Shown here: positions 1-7,409 of the stretch, piece by piece | Position numbering within the stretch: position 1 is the first letter of the stretch | How the letters are laid out: every line of letters begins with the position of its first letter | From: Paenibacillus uliginis N3/975 | Lineage (GTDB): Bacteria > Bacillota > Bacilli > Paenibacillales > Paenibacillaceae | DNA: 64,000 nt | NCBI RefSeq assembly: GCF_900177425.1 | Contig: NZ_LT840184.1 | Coordinates: 499,547-563,546 of the forward strand | Direction of reading: 5' to 3' | The notes under the pieces: model-generated | Databases searched by the model: none | Seen by the model: only the letters and a program-made list of their open reading frames with translations | Told to the model about the DNA's origin: nothing | Made by a program: the position numbers and the translations under genes

Positions 1-119
1 CGTTTGGTGGCGATAGCGGAAGGGTTCCACGCGTACCCATCCCGAACACGACCGTTAAGCCTTCCAGCGCCGATGGTACTTGGACCGAAGGGTCCCGGGA
101 GAGTAGGACGTCGCCAAGC
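1..119 (+). rRNA. rrf: 5S ribosomal RNA (last gene of an rRNA operon)
   Basis: The sequence has the Firmicutes 5S pattern. A 5' strand TTTGGTGGCG pairs with the 3' strand CGTCGCCAAG to close the molecule. The internal segments CCCATCCCGAACACG and GCGCCGATGGTACTTGG are the conserved loop regions of 5S. The 5' end lies at or within a few bases of the window edge, so one or two bases may be missing. It implies a 16S-23S-5S operon just upstream, matching the rRNA operon that precedes ctsR in B. subtilis. Confidence 0.95.
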
Positions 120-124
120 ACACA

Positions 125-165
125 GAAAACACCGTTGTTGAGTAATCAACAACGGTGTTTTCTTG
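125..165 (+). terminator. Rho-independent terminator of the rRNA operon
   Basis: A long near-perfect stem, AAAACACCGTTGTTGA paired with TCAACAACGGTGTTTT across a short AGTAA-type loop, starts a few bases after the 5S 3' end and runs into TTTTCTTG. It can end transcription of the rRNA operon. Confidence 0.85.
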
Positions 166-181
166 TCTATAATACTTACTG

Positions 182-1000
182 TCATTCATATCCGCCTTTA
201 ACCGCAGGAAGCTGCTTGTAAACATCTTTTGCCTTCAGGATGTTGATGATTTCATTAATCAATGCTTTCATCTGCTGAGCATCTTCTGTTTTGTCACATT
301 CAGACCATTCATAATGAAGATCCCGGTTGTTAATATAAACCGTGAGATCATATTTCTCATGTGGTTTCTGATTACAGACGGTCGATAATTGTTTCTCTTC
401 TAGGTAATTGGCGAGAACCATTGCCTTGTATATTTTTTGGCGCTCTTCCGGTGTAAATTGAAAATCAGATACCACAGCAGTTTCTCCGTTTTGAAGGTCT
501 TTAACTAAAACTTGATTCACCGTATTAATCTCATTTTTTAATGCTGGGCCGTACTTTAAAACAAAATCAAAAGTATCCTGTCCCTGAACATCAAATGGGA
601 TTTGAAGTATCTGAATTTCTTTTCTATCCCCGTCACACCCCGTTAATGTATACCCTAACAAAGTATCGGTCTCTACTTTATTGAGTTTGTCACATGTATA
701 TTTATATACTTTGGGTGTTCCGAACTTATCTTGAGTTGTGTCATATTGCATCTCGATCTGATTATTGTTATGTTTTAAGACATAAAAGAGGGGATCCCCT
801 TCAATAGTGTAATGAACGACACGCTGAGTACCTTTTGATTCCTTCATAAAAGCATCCAGCCTGTCAAGATTCGTCACGGTCATTCCGTGGTTGCTAATTA
901 CATCCTTCTCCTCATCAACTTGTGGATCCGTACAGCCAGATATCAGGGTGAGAAGCAGTATAAACAAAAGTGCTGCTCTATGGATCCATAGCTTCTTCAA
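182..1000 (-). CDS. Lipoprotein resembling the DUF4362 family
   Basis: A 272-residue secreted lipoprotein of unknown function. The N-terminus has a short positive stretch, a hydrophobic core and a lipobox ISG-C with lipidated Cys23, so it should be anchored outside the membrane. The stretch from about residue 36 (isoleucine-serine-asparagine start, then YTIEGDPLFY near 66-75) resembles what I recall of the Bacillales DUF4362 family. The start is TTG at 1000 with GGAGG upstream (AAGGAGGC about 8 nt before). It stands alone between the rRNA terminator and the next minus-strand gene cluster. Four Cys besides the lipobox suggest possible disulfides. Family assignment is from memory; function unknown. 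Confidence 0.8.
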   Translation of the reverse strand: MKKLWIHRAALLFILLLTLISGCTDPQVDEEKDVISNHGMTVTNLDRLDAFMKESKGTQRVVHYTIEGDPLFYVLKHNNNQIEMQYDTTQDKFGTPKVYKYTCDKLNKVETDTLLGYTLTGCDGDRKEIQILQIPFDVQGQDTFDFVLKYGPALKNEINTVNQVLVKDLQNGETAVVSDFQFTPEERQKIYKAMVLANYLEEKQLSTVCNQKPHEKYDLTVYINNRDLHYEWSECDKTEDAQQMKALINEIINILKAKDVYKQLPAVKGGYE

Positions 1001-1101
1001 TTAGAAAGCCTCCTTCCATATATTCAATTATTGAACTCCTATCTTTAATGACGTACGGTCCAGGAAAAATGTTACAATTCGCTGTTAGGGATGATACTCC
1101 A

Positions 1102-1146
1102 TAAAAAAAGCCATGAGCGCTTTTCTTTCAGCAGCCATGGCTTTTA
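1102..1146 (-). terminator. Rho-independent terminator for the ArsR/SRPBCC transcript
   Basis: On the minus strand AAAAGCCATGG pairs with CATGGCTTTT and is followed by a run of seven T. It lies about 60 bp past the stop of the frameshifted SRPBCC-PDZ gene and would end that transcript. Confidence 0.8.
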
Positions 1147-1203
1147 AGCTATTTTATTCTGAAGAAGTTTGTACTGGCTCTTGTCTCTGTCCAAAAGGTA
1201 CAG

Positions 1204-1874
1204 TCATTGCTCAGCAACCTCAACTACACCGCCTCTTAGATACTTAATCTTCAAGACTTTAAGAGGCTCCATACTAGTAATCTTCTCTTCCAGTTCATCA
1301 TAGCTCTGAACACCCGTCATGTTTAGATGGGTAATAATATCACCTTCCTGAAGAACACCGTCTGCTGGTGTACCTTCAATAACCTGCACAACTTTAACTC
1401 CCTTCGTCTCGCTGCTCTCGTAAGAAATATGCTTCGTCCCAATCCAGCTCTTCCAAAAGGATGAGCGAATATCTTGACTGCTTTCCAGAACACTCTTCAT
1501 ATTTGTCATAAACCGGTATGTACCATAGGCCATGTTCTCCATCGACATGATCCCAAGATCACCAGGCCATAGGCCGGTATATTCAATGCCGACAAGAGTT
1601 CCCTCTGCATGAGGTTCAAGTGTCCAGATCGTAAGTTCGTTCTCATCGTCTGCGATTACCATTCTGCATGGTTCGACAAGCTCGGTAATCATTCCTCGTA
1701 CGAGACTCCCCATCCATAATCAAGCTCGATAGCTCCACCAACTTTAAGCTCAATTAAGCAGATTCTTGTTTCCCAGCGGTTTCGTTCCTCTGGTACCGTA
1801 AGCGCCTTCCATACACGCTCAGGGGTAGTACGAATGACAATCTCCCGTTTCAACGTTGTAAATGTGGTTTCCAT
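1204..1874 (-). pseudogene. Frameshifted SRPBCC (AHSA1-like) protein with a C-terminal PDZ domain
   Basis: Two overlapping reading frames make one protein. The first (1874 down to 1689, 61 residues) starts METTFTTLKREIVIRTTPERVWKAL in family style and has the SRPBCC/AHSA1 signature of beta strand, V-W-x-A-L helix and E-L-D-Y-G-W-G. It stops right after SYEE. The frame shifted by one base continues with GMITELVEPCRMVI and the rest of the fold, then a PDZ-like segment (GVKVVQVIEGTPADGVLQEG, then DIITHLN) to position 1204. Adding one G in the GAGGAATG stretch near 1690 restores a continuous protein of about 222 residues. It may be a true mutation or a base-calling error. The start ATG follows the arsR stop codon directly (TAG-ATG) with GAGGAGG upstream, so the two genes are co-transcribed. 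SRPBCC proteins bind small hydrophobic ligands in general; the ligand here is unknown. Confidence 0.75.
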
Positions 1875-2189
1875 CTACATATCCTCCTCTAAATAATGTT
1901 TCAGATCGTTCAATTTGTTTTCCAAAATAAGGCCAAGTTCATGCTGCAGTCGCTGGTAATGATGCTGAAAAATCGGTGTGTTCAATCGGTAATAACAGTA
2001 CTTGCCTTCCCTTCGCTCTAAAATCAACTCTTCCTCCAATAAAATAGCCAAGTGTTTCTTCACCGCCGGCTGCGAAATAATAAACTCCTTCACAATTTCA
2101 CTCTGTGTTTTCTCCTGATGAGCAACTATTTTCAAAATCCGTCTTCGGACGGGATCCGAAACAGCTCGATAAATATCAGTCAATTTCAA
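1875..2189 (-). CDS. ArsR-family winged-helix repressor
   Basis: A 104-residue ArsR/SmtB-type regulator. The helix-turn-helix runs roughly from residue 25 to 70 (TQSEIVKEFIISQPAVKKHL), followed by the beta wing (LERREGKYCYYRLN). There is no obvious metal-binding CxC, which fits the subgroup that pairs with SRPBCC/AHSA1 proteins rather than metal efflux. Start is TTG at 2189, very close behind GGAGGAG. A perfect 18-bp palindrome lies just upstream and is the probable autoregulatory operator. The next gene on the strand is the SRPBCC-PDZ gene, whose ATG abuts this stop codon. Confidence 0.88.
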   Translation of the reverse strand: MKLTDIYRAVSDPVRRRILKIVAHQEKTQSEIVKEFIISQPAVKKHLAILLEEELILERREGKYCYYRLNTPIFQHHYQRLQHELGLILENKLNDLKHYLEEDM

Positions 2190-2200
2190 ACTCCTCCATT

Positions 2201-2218
2201 TATAACCTTTTGGTTATA
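2201..2218. promoter_or_regulatory. Perfect palindrome, probable ArsR operator
   Basis: tataaccttttggttata is a perfect inverted repeat (7-bp arms, 4-bp centre) 12 bp before the TTG start of the ArsR gene. ArsR repressors of SRPBCC-linked pairs commonly bind AACC/GGTT palindromes in their own promoter. The role is inferred. Confidence 0.65.
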
Positions 2219-2396
2219 TGATGAAGTATATATTCCAACATGTGGAATGTAAATACTCAAGTTTCTGCAATCTGTGCTCGTCAAAATGTGATGCCAAACA
2301 CCTAAAAATCCTTGTTACATCAACATTCTCAAGTTATCCGATCACTTGATTTTTCAGCCAGTTTCATATCTCAAAAAAATAATCAGCAGATTGCCC

Positions 2397-2439
2397 TTTA
2401 CACAACCACTAACCTAGTGTACTATTTAACTATAACACT
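2397..2439 (+). promoter_or_regulatory. Promoter with overlapping YtrA-type operator for the ABC operon
   Basis: TTTACA (2397-2402) is followed 17 bp later by TACTAT (2420-2425). An inverted repeat AGTGTA (2416-2421) with AACACT (2434-2439) covers the -10 box. B. subtilis YtrA, a GntR regulator of ABC operons, binds AGTGTA-N13-TACACT. The spacing here is 12, with one mismatch in the right arm. A GntR protein of that subgroup is encoded inside this operon, so autorepression is likely. Confidence 0.65.
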
Positions 2440-2459
2440 AACACAAAGGAAGTGGAACG

Positions 2460-3407
2460 ATGAACGCATCCATAAATAAACCAAGTTCGGTTGTACTGAG
2501 TGCAGAGAAAATCACTAAGACAATCGGAAACAAGAACATCGTAGACGGATTGTCTTTTGATATACACCAAGGTGAGGTTGTAGGTCTTCTTGGACCGAAC
2601 GGAGCCGGAAAGACGACTACAATCCGAATGATTGTCGGACTGATTAAGATGTCCCAGGGCGACGTCATTGTACGAGGACATAGTATTCGAAACCAGTTTG
2701 TAAAAGCGATACGCCATATTGGCGGGATTATTGAAAATCCGGAGTTTTATCCGTATATGAGTGGATACGACAATCTGAAGCAGTATCAGCGGATGTCTGA
2801 AGGAATTAATGAATCAAGAATTAACGAGGTCATCAAGCTGGTCGGACTACAGGACGCTATTCACAAGAAAGTCCGTGCTTATTCCCTGGGAATGAGACAA
2901 AGACTCGGTATTGCTCAAGCGCTTCTTCATGAGCCGTCTATTTTAATTCTGGATGAGCCAACGAATGGGCTGGACCCTGCTGGTATCCGGGAAATGCGTG
3001 ATTACCTGAAGCTGATCGCGAGAGAAGAGGGCATTGCTGTTCTGGTCTCAAGTCATCTGCTGTCTGAGATGGAGTTAATGTGTAGTAGAGTTATCGTGAT
3101 ACAGGAAGGGAAGCTCGTGACTGAGCGTCCAATAGGCAGTGAGCCACAGAATGATCTGGTTTCGGTGACTTTCCGTGTCAATGATACTCAGCAAGTGCTG
3201 GAGGCTGTACACACGCTGGATGAAGTCAAAGTGATTGGTGTTCAGCCGGAACGAAACGAAGTCGGGCTCCAGGTGAAAGATGAAATGATACCACAGCTGA
3301 TCAAGATTCTGGGGGATGCTGGAGTGGCCATTTATCGGATTGAAGAGATGAAACAATCATTAGAAGAAGAATTTTTGAAATGGACAGGGGGCAACCGCAT
3401 TGCGTAG
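2460..3407 (+). CDS. ABC transporter ATP-binding protein (BcrA-type)
   Basis: A 315-residue ATPase of the ABC-2 efflux class. Walker A is GPNGAGKT at 45-52, the signature YSLGMRQRLG at 141-150, and Walker B ILILDEP at 161-167, so ATP binding and hydrolysis look intact. The C-terminal 90 residues form the extra domain seen in BcrA-like subunits. It overlaps the permease gene by 8 bp, indicating one complex. It is the first gene of a five-gene operon (ATPase, permease, GntR regulator, ATPase, permease). The substrate is unknown; relatives act in bacitracin or cell-envelope stress resistance. Confidence 0.9.
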   Translation: MNASINKPSSVVLSAEKITKTIGNKNIVDGLSFDIHQGEVVGLLGPNGAGKTTTIRMIVGLIKMSQGDVIVRGHSIRNQFVKAIRHIGGIIENPEFYPYMSGYDNLKQYQRMSEGINESRINEVIKLVGLQDAIHKKVRAYSLGMRQRLGIAQALLHEPSILILDEPTNGLDPAGIREMRDYLKLIAREEGIAVLVSSHLLSEMELMCSRVIVIQEGKLVTERPIGSEPQNDLVSVTFRVNDTQQVLEAVHTLDEVKVIGVQPERNEVGLQVKDEMIPQLIKILGDAGVAIYRIEEMKQSLEEEFLKWTGGNRIA

Positions 3408-4161
3408 CTTTGGAAATCTCGTCACAAATGAATGGTTGAAAATGTTTAAGAAGAAAAGTTTTTTTGTACCGTATATTTTAGTGGCAGCCATGATTTTGTT
3501 TGTGGCTTACATGATAAATTCATACGCGGGCGGTGATACAGGTACAGGGTTCGAATATGCCAAAATGGTCGTAGCCTCCAAAGGAATGGGCCAAATTTTA
3601 ACGATGCTTGCCATCGTTGTAACTGCCGGATCTGTTGCCAAGGAACACAGCTTCGGTACGATCAAACTGTTGCTGATCCGTGCACAGAGTCGTAGCAAGA
3701 TTTTGGCCTCGAAATATGTCGTCATTGTGTTGTACATTATGTCACTGATTGCATTTGCGCTTGTCATCGGGCTTGCGACAGGGGCTGCAATGTTCGGTAT
3801 GGGTGAAGGATCCGCGAACCTCCAGGACGTGCTCCTAGCTGCGGTGTACGGCCTAATCTATACTTTGATGTATGTTACATTTACGTTTGCCGTCGGTATT
3901 TTAACGAAATCGACAGGACCTGCGATTGGGATCGGGATGTTCATGGTTGTCGTCGAAAGCTTGGTTACTCAATTGCTGGCAAGCTATTCTTGGGCAAAGT
4001 ACCTTCCGTTCTTTAATGTTGATCTCTCGATTTACAGTGGTGGTCCAGGGTCACCGATTCCCGGCATGTCACTGACGTTCTCAGCCATCGTGCTGGCTGT
4101 ATATCTCCTCTTGTTTCTTGTCACAGGCTTTGTTACGTTTAAAAAACGGGATGTCGCTTGA
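3400..4161 (+). CDS. ABC-2 type transporter permease
   Basis: A 253-residue integral membrane protein with about six hydrophobic segments (for example residues 23-42, 63-78, 105-130, 143-165, 175-195 and 225-247), typical of ABC-2 permeases. The start is TTG at 3400, inside the 3' end of the ATPase gene, so translation is coupled. It should form the membrane part of the transporter with the preceding ATPase. Transport substrate is unknown. Confidence 0.85.
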   Translation: MRSFGNLVTNEWLKMFKKKSFFVPYILVAAMILFVAYMINSYAGGDTGTGFEYAKMVVASKGMGQILTMLAIVVTAGSVAKEHSFGTIKLLLIRAQSRSKILASKYVVIVLYIMSLIAFALVIGLATGAAMFGMGEGSANLQDVLLAAVYGLIYTLMYVTFTFAVGILTKSTGPAIGIGMFMVVVESLVTQLLASYSWAKYLPFFNVDLSIYSGGPGSPIPGMSLTFSAIVLAVYLLLFLVTGFVTFKKRDVA

Positions 4162-4215
4162 AGAATCTAGGAACTAACTTATAGAGGAGAGCGGCGGAAA
4201 GGAGCAAAACTGAAA

Positions 4216-4596
4216 GTGACTATTGAATTCGACAATAACCTGCCGATCTATTTACAAATCATGAATTATTTAAAAAGAGAAATCGTAAGAGGAAGCCTGC
4301 AGCCCGGTGATAAAATTCCATCCGTTCGGGAGCTGGCAGCAGACCTTCAGATTAACCCCAATACGGTGCAGCGTACCTTTCAAGAACTGGAGCGTGAAGG
4401 CATTGTTGAGACGCGGCGCGGATTGGGAAGATACGTGACGAGTGAGGGATCTAAGATCATGACGATTAAAAAGGAAATGGCCGGTGAACTGCTGGAGCAT
4501 TTTATCCGAGGTATGCAGGATCTTGGCTTTAAAGATCAAGACATTATGGCTATCGTAGCTGAAGCCGTTAACGATGACAGTAAGGAATCCGAATAG
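4216..4596 (+). CDS. GntR-family regulator, YtrA subgroup
   Basis: A 126-residue protein with an N-terminal winged helix (about residues 10-75, including PSVRELAADLQINPNTVQRT and the wing ETRRGLGRYV) and a short helical tail of about 45 residues, the size typical of YtrA regulators that control neighbouring ABC transporters. The start is GTG at 4216 with AAAGGAG upstream. It lies between the two ATPase-permease pairs. The likely target is the AGTGTA/AACACT inverted repeat over the promoter at 2397-2439. Confidence 0.88.
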   Translation: MTIEFDNNLPIYLQIMNYLKREIVRGSLQPGDKIPSVRELAADLQINPNTVQRTFQELEREGIVETRRGLGRYVTSEGSKIMTIKKEMAGELLEHFIRGMQDLGFKDQDIMAIVAEAVNDDSKESE

Positions 4597-4615
4597 AAGG
4601 GGGGATACTACTAAG

Positions 4616-5314
4616 ATGGAACACTTGATACAGTTTAAAGAGGTGTCTAAGAACTACGGCGGTAAAATTGCGCTGCATAATGTGTCGGTGAACATATCTG
4701 AAGGCAAAATCATTGGTTTGCTCGGGACGAACGGCAGCGGCAAGAGTACAATGATGAAAATTGCGGCAGGTCTTGTTCAGCCCTCAGCAGGGTCCGTCAC
4801 CATCAAAGGTACCCCTGTGGGACTTTCGACAAAAGCGATGGTCTCCTTTATGCCAGACCGTCCGCTTACGGAATCATGGATGAAAGTATCCGATGCGATC
4901 AGCTATTTCAAAGATTTTTATGCTGACTTTGATGTTGAGAAAGCTCACAATATGTTGGAATTTATGAACTTAAACTTGAATGACAAGATTAGTTCATTAT
5001 CCAAAGGGATGAATGAGCGGCTGCAGCTGACACTATCTCTTTCACGTAATGCATATGTGTACTTGCTCGATGAACCGATCGGAGGAGTTGATCCGGTGGC
5101 GCGCGGCAAAATTCTCAATGCGATTGTGGAATTTTATAATGAGGATAGCAGTATCATCATTTCGACACATCTGGTTAGAGACATTGAACGCATTTTTGAT
5201 GAGGTGGTCTTTATTCGCAATGGTGAGATCGTCATGCATGAAGAAGTTGAGAATATTCGTCTTCAGCACGGAAAAAGTGTAGATGAAATGTTTAAAGAGG
5301 TGTTTGCAGAATGA
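4616..5314 (+). CDS. ABC transporter ATP-binding protein, second pair
   Basis: A 232-residue ATPase. Walker A is GTNGSGKST at 37-45; the signature region SSLSKGMNERL and Walker B YLLDEP follow. I place the start at ATG 4616 because AGGGGGG lies 11 nt upstream and the family begins near here. An upstream in-frame ATG at 4574 would overlap the regulator gene and lacks a ribosome binding site. Its stop overlaps the next start (ATGATGA), so it pairs with the following permease. It resembles the ATPase subunits of GntR-linked transporters (YtrB/YhcG type). Confidence 0.88.
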   Translation: MEHLIQFKEVSKNYGGKIALHNVSVNISEGKIIGLLGTNGSGKSTMMKIAAGLVQPSAGSVTIKGTPVGLSTKAMVSFMPDRPLTESWMKVSDAISYFKDFYADFDVEKAHNMLEFMNLNLNDKISSLSKGMNERLQLTLSLSRNAYVYLLDEPIGGVDPVARGKILNAIVEFYNEDSSIIISTHLVRDIERIFDEVVFIRNGEIVMHEEVENIRLQHGKSVDEMFKEVFAE

Positions 5315-6054
5315 TGAGATTGCTGAAATACGACTGGAAGCGTAACGCAAGCTCGGTTCTTGGTCTGATGACCATTCTTCTGATCGTTCAGATATTAATC
5401 ACGTCGGCAGGTTACATGCGCGGATGGGAATTTGGGGTTATGCTGGCTTTAAGTATGCTTGCATACGGAGTGGTGAGCACCATTCTGATTGTAATGGTAT
5501 GCCGAACATTTGATCAGAACATCAAAGTGTATAACCGCCGTCTGCTGCCGGTCCGTTCCATTTGGAGTATAGTGTCGTCGCTAATACAGTCATGGATTAG
5601 TATGCTGATCCTTATGGTTTTGGTTATCCTGCACATGACGATACTCTGGAAGATAGAAGGGCTCGAATATGTTGTACGCTGGTCGAGTTTCGTCGCATTA
5701 GACTATGTCGTGGCCGCAGTAGCCGGTATTTGGAAATTCACGTTTGTAATGCTGGTTATCTTTTTATCGATTACAGTTGCCCGGGCTATAGGTAAGAAAG
5801 GGAGCCTGTGGATTGGTATCCTGTTCTTTTTTGCCATCCAAACTGCGATAGAATGGCTGGAATTTAAAATATTCACCTTCGACAATGGCTGGGTCGGTCA
5901 GGCATTCTCATTCAGTGTAGAGCAGGGTGGTATGGCTACGATTAATAATGAGTTCATTGAGATACCTTTAGGACCCCATGTATTTGAGATGCTGCTCGCC
6001 GCAGGTTTCATATATGCTATGGTTTACTTGATCGACCGTAAAGTAGAAGCATAA
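5311..6054 (+). CDS. ABC transporter membrane protein, second pair
   Basis: A 247-residue protein with about six hydrophobic segments and conserved positive loops, consistent with the membrane partner of the preceding ATPase. The ATG at 5311 overlaps the previous stop. It has no recognisable motif of its own. It ends the operon and is followed 20 bp later by a terminator. Function is assigned by topology and position. Confidence 0.75.
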   Translation: MMRLLKYDWKRNASSVLGLMTILLIVQILITSAGYMRGWEFGVMLALSMLAYGVVSTILIVMVCRTFDQNIKVYNRRLLPVRSIWSIVSSLIQSWISMLILMVLVILHMTILWKIEGLEYVVRWSSFVALDYVVAAVAGIWKFTFVMLVIFLSITVARAIGKKGSLWIGILFFFAIQTAIEWLEFKIFTFDNGWVGQAFSFSVEQGGMATINNEFIEIPLGPHVFEMLLAAGFIYAMVYLIDRKVEA

Positions 6055-6072
6055 AGACACAATAATCGTACG

Positions 6073-6107
6073 CAAGACCTCGCAGGATGATATGCGGGGT
6101 CTTTTTT
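6073..6107 (+). terminator. Terminator of the ABC operon
   Basis: AAGACCTCGCA pairs with TGCGGGGTCTT (one G-U pair) and runs into six T. Confidence 0.88.
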
Positions 6108-6177
6108 GGTTATGGATTAAGAGTAGTCGAACGGAATATAATCACTTTTTAACGGTTAGACTGAAATAAGAGACCTC

Positions 6178-6230
6178 TTGGCAAAATGAAAAAATGTGCT
6201 ATAATAAATTCAAAGTCAAAGAAAGTCAAA
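6178..6230 (+). promoter_or_regulatory. ctsR promoter and CtsR box
   Basis: TTGGCA (6178-6183), 16-bp spacer, TATAAT (6200-6205) is a strong sigma-A promoter. AGTCAAAGAAAGTCAAA (6214-6230) directly after the -10 matches the known CtsR heptad repeat (RGTCAAA-NAN-RGTCAAA) exactly. A bound repressor would cover the transcription start, giving heat-induced expression of the four-gene operon. Confidence 0.93.
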
Positions 6231-6345
6231 GTCAGCAACAGTCGATTCAAACGAGTTCCAAAATGGTTAAAATTAACGTATAGGCAAGGCTCTGTGCGGA
6301 CGTGTAAGATCATTACGGCTTAGCGTTTCAAGCAGTGGAGGATGA

Positions 6346-6813
6346 ATGAACATGCGTAATATCTCTGATATTATCGAGCAGTATTTGAAGGGTATATTGC
6401 AAGACAGCACGGAGGGCACGGTTGAAATCCAGCGCAACGATCTCGCGGACAAATTCTCATGTGTGCCTTCCCAGATCAATTATGTGATCAGCACCCGCTT
6501 CACGTTAGAGAAGGGGTATCTGGTGGAAAGCAAGCGCGGGGGCGGCGGTTACATACGTATTCAGCGTATTGAGCTTCCGAAGCATACAGCACTTCATCAC
6601 CATCTGCATCATTCAATTGGTAACTTTATTGATCAGACGGTAGCGGAGGGGCTGATTTACCAGCTTGAGGAGTCGCGGTTTTTGACGACACGTGAAGCAT
6701 GTCTCATGCGGGCAGCTATCTCAAGGGAGTGTCTAAACGTCAAACTTCCTTACCGCGACGAGCTTCGTGCAAGAATCATGAAGGCGATGCTTGTTTCTTT
6801 GTTGGGTAAATGA
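6346..6813 (+). CDS. ctsR: CtsR, repressor of class III heat-shock genes
   Basis: A 155-residue winged-helix repressor of protein quality-control genes. The N-terminal DNA-binding part NISDIIEQYLK...DLADKFSCVPSQINYVI and the glycine-rich wing KRGGGGYIRI are diagnostic. The C-terminal half is the dimerisation domain bound by McsA/McsB. GTGGAGG precedes two possible starts, ATG 6346 and ATG 6352; spacing favours neither strongly. First gene of ctsR-mcsA-mcsB-clpC. In this family heat changes the wing and releases the operator, which is visible upstream. Confidence 0.97.
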   Translation: MNMRNISDIIEQYLKGILQDSTEGTVEIQRNDLADKFSCVPSQINYVISTRFTLEKGYLVESKRGGGGYIRIQRIELPKHTALHHHLHHSIGNFIDQTVAEGLIYQLEESRFLTTREACLMRAAISRECLNVKLPYRDELRARIMKAMLVSLLGK

Positions 6814-6834
6814 GTCTGTGTTATAAGGAGGGTC

Positions 6835-7359
6835 ATGAATATGGTGTGTCAAGAATGCGGTAAACGGCCGGCGACGCTCCATTTCACCAAGATTGTGAAC
6901 GGAGAGAAGACGGAATTTCACTTTTGTGAATCTTGTGCCCGTGAAAAAGGGGAGATGATCCCTGGGACGTCGAATGGATTCTCTATTCACAGCCTTTTGT
7001 CAGGGCTGCTCGATCTGGATCCTACAGGAAAAGGTCAAGCTTCAGGCTCAAGGGGGCAGCAAGCCCCACGCTGCGAGGAATGCGGCATGACCTATTCACA
7101 GTTCAGCAAGCTCGGCCGGTTTGGCTGCAGTTCTTGTTACAAACATTTCTCGGATCGGCTGGATCCGCTCTTTAAGCGGGTTCACGGAAATACAACACAT
7201 GTGGGCAAGATTCCGAAACGGAGCGGCGGCAAGATTCAGGTGAAACGCAAAATTGATGAGCTTAAGAAAGAATTGCAGTACCGGATTCTTCAAGAGGAGT
7301 TCGAGCTTGCTGCTGAAATACGCGACCAGATCCGTGAGCTGGAAAAGAGTATCGTTTAA
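6835..7359 (+). CDS. mcsA: McsA, zinc-finger activator of McsB
   Basis: A 174-residue protein with four CxxC pairs: C5/C8, C31/C34, C80/C83 and C98/C101. A C-terminal UVR coiled-coil motif (about 137-170, KIDELKKELQYRILQEEFEL) follows. McsA binds and activates the arginine kinase McsB and links it to ClpC. AAGGAGG lies before ATG 6835; a second ATG at 6841 is possible. It sits 21 bp after ctsR. Confidence 0.96.
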   Translation: MNMVCQECGKRPATLHFTKIVNGEKTEFHFCESCAREKGEMIPGTSNGFSIHSLLSGLLDLDPTGKGQASGSRGQQAPRCEECGMTYSQFSKLGRFGCSSCYKHFSDRLDPLFKRVHGNTTHVGKIPKRSGGKIQVKRKIDELKKELQYRILQEEFELAAEIRDQIRELEKSIV

Positions 7360-7409
7360 GGCTAGGATGGTTGAAACTTAAGTTGCATTTGATATAGGAG
7401 GAATGCGTG

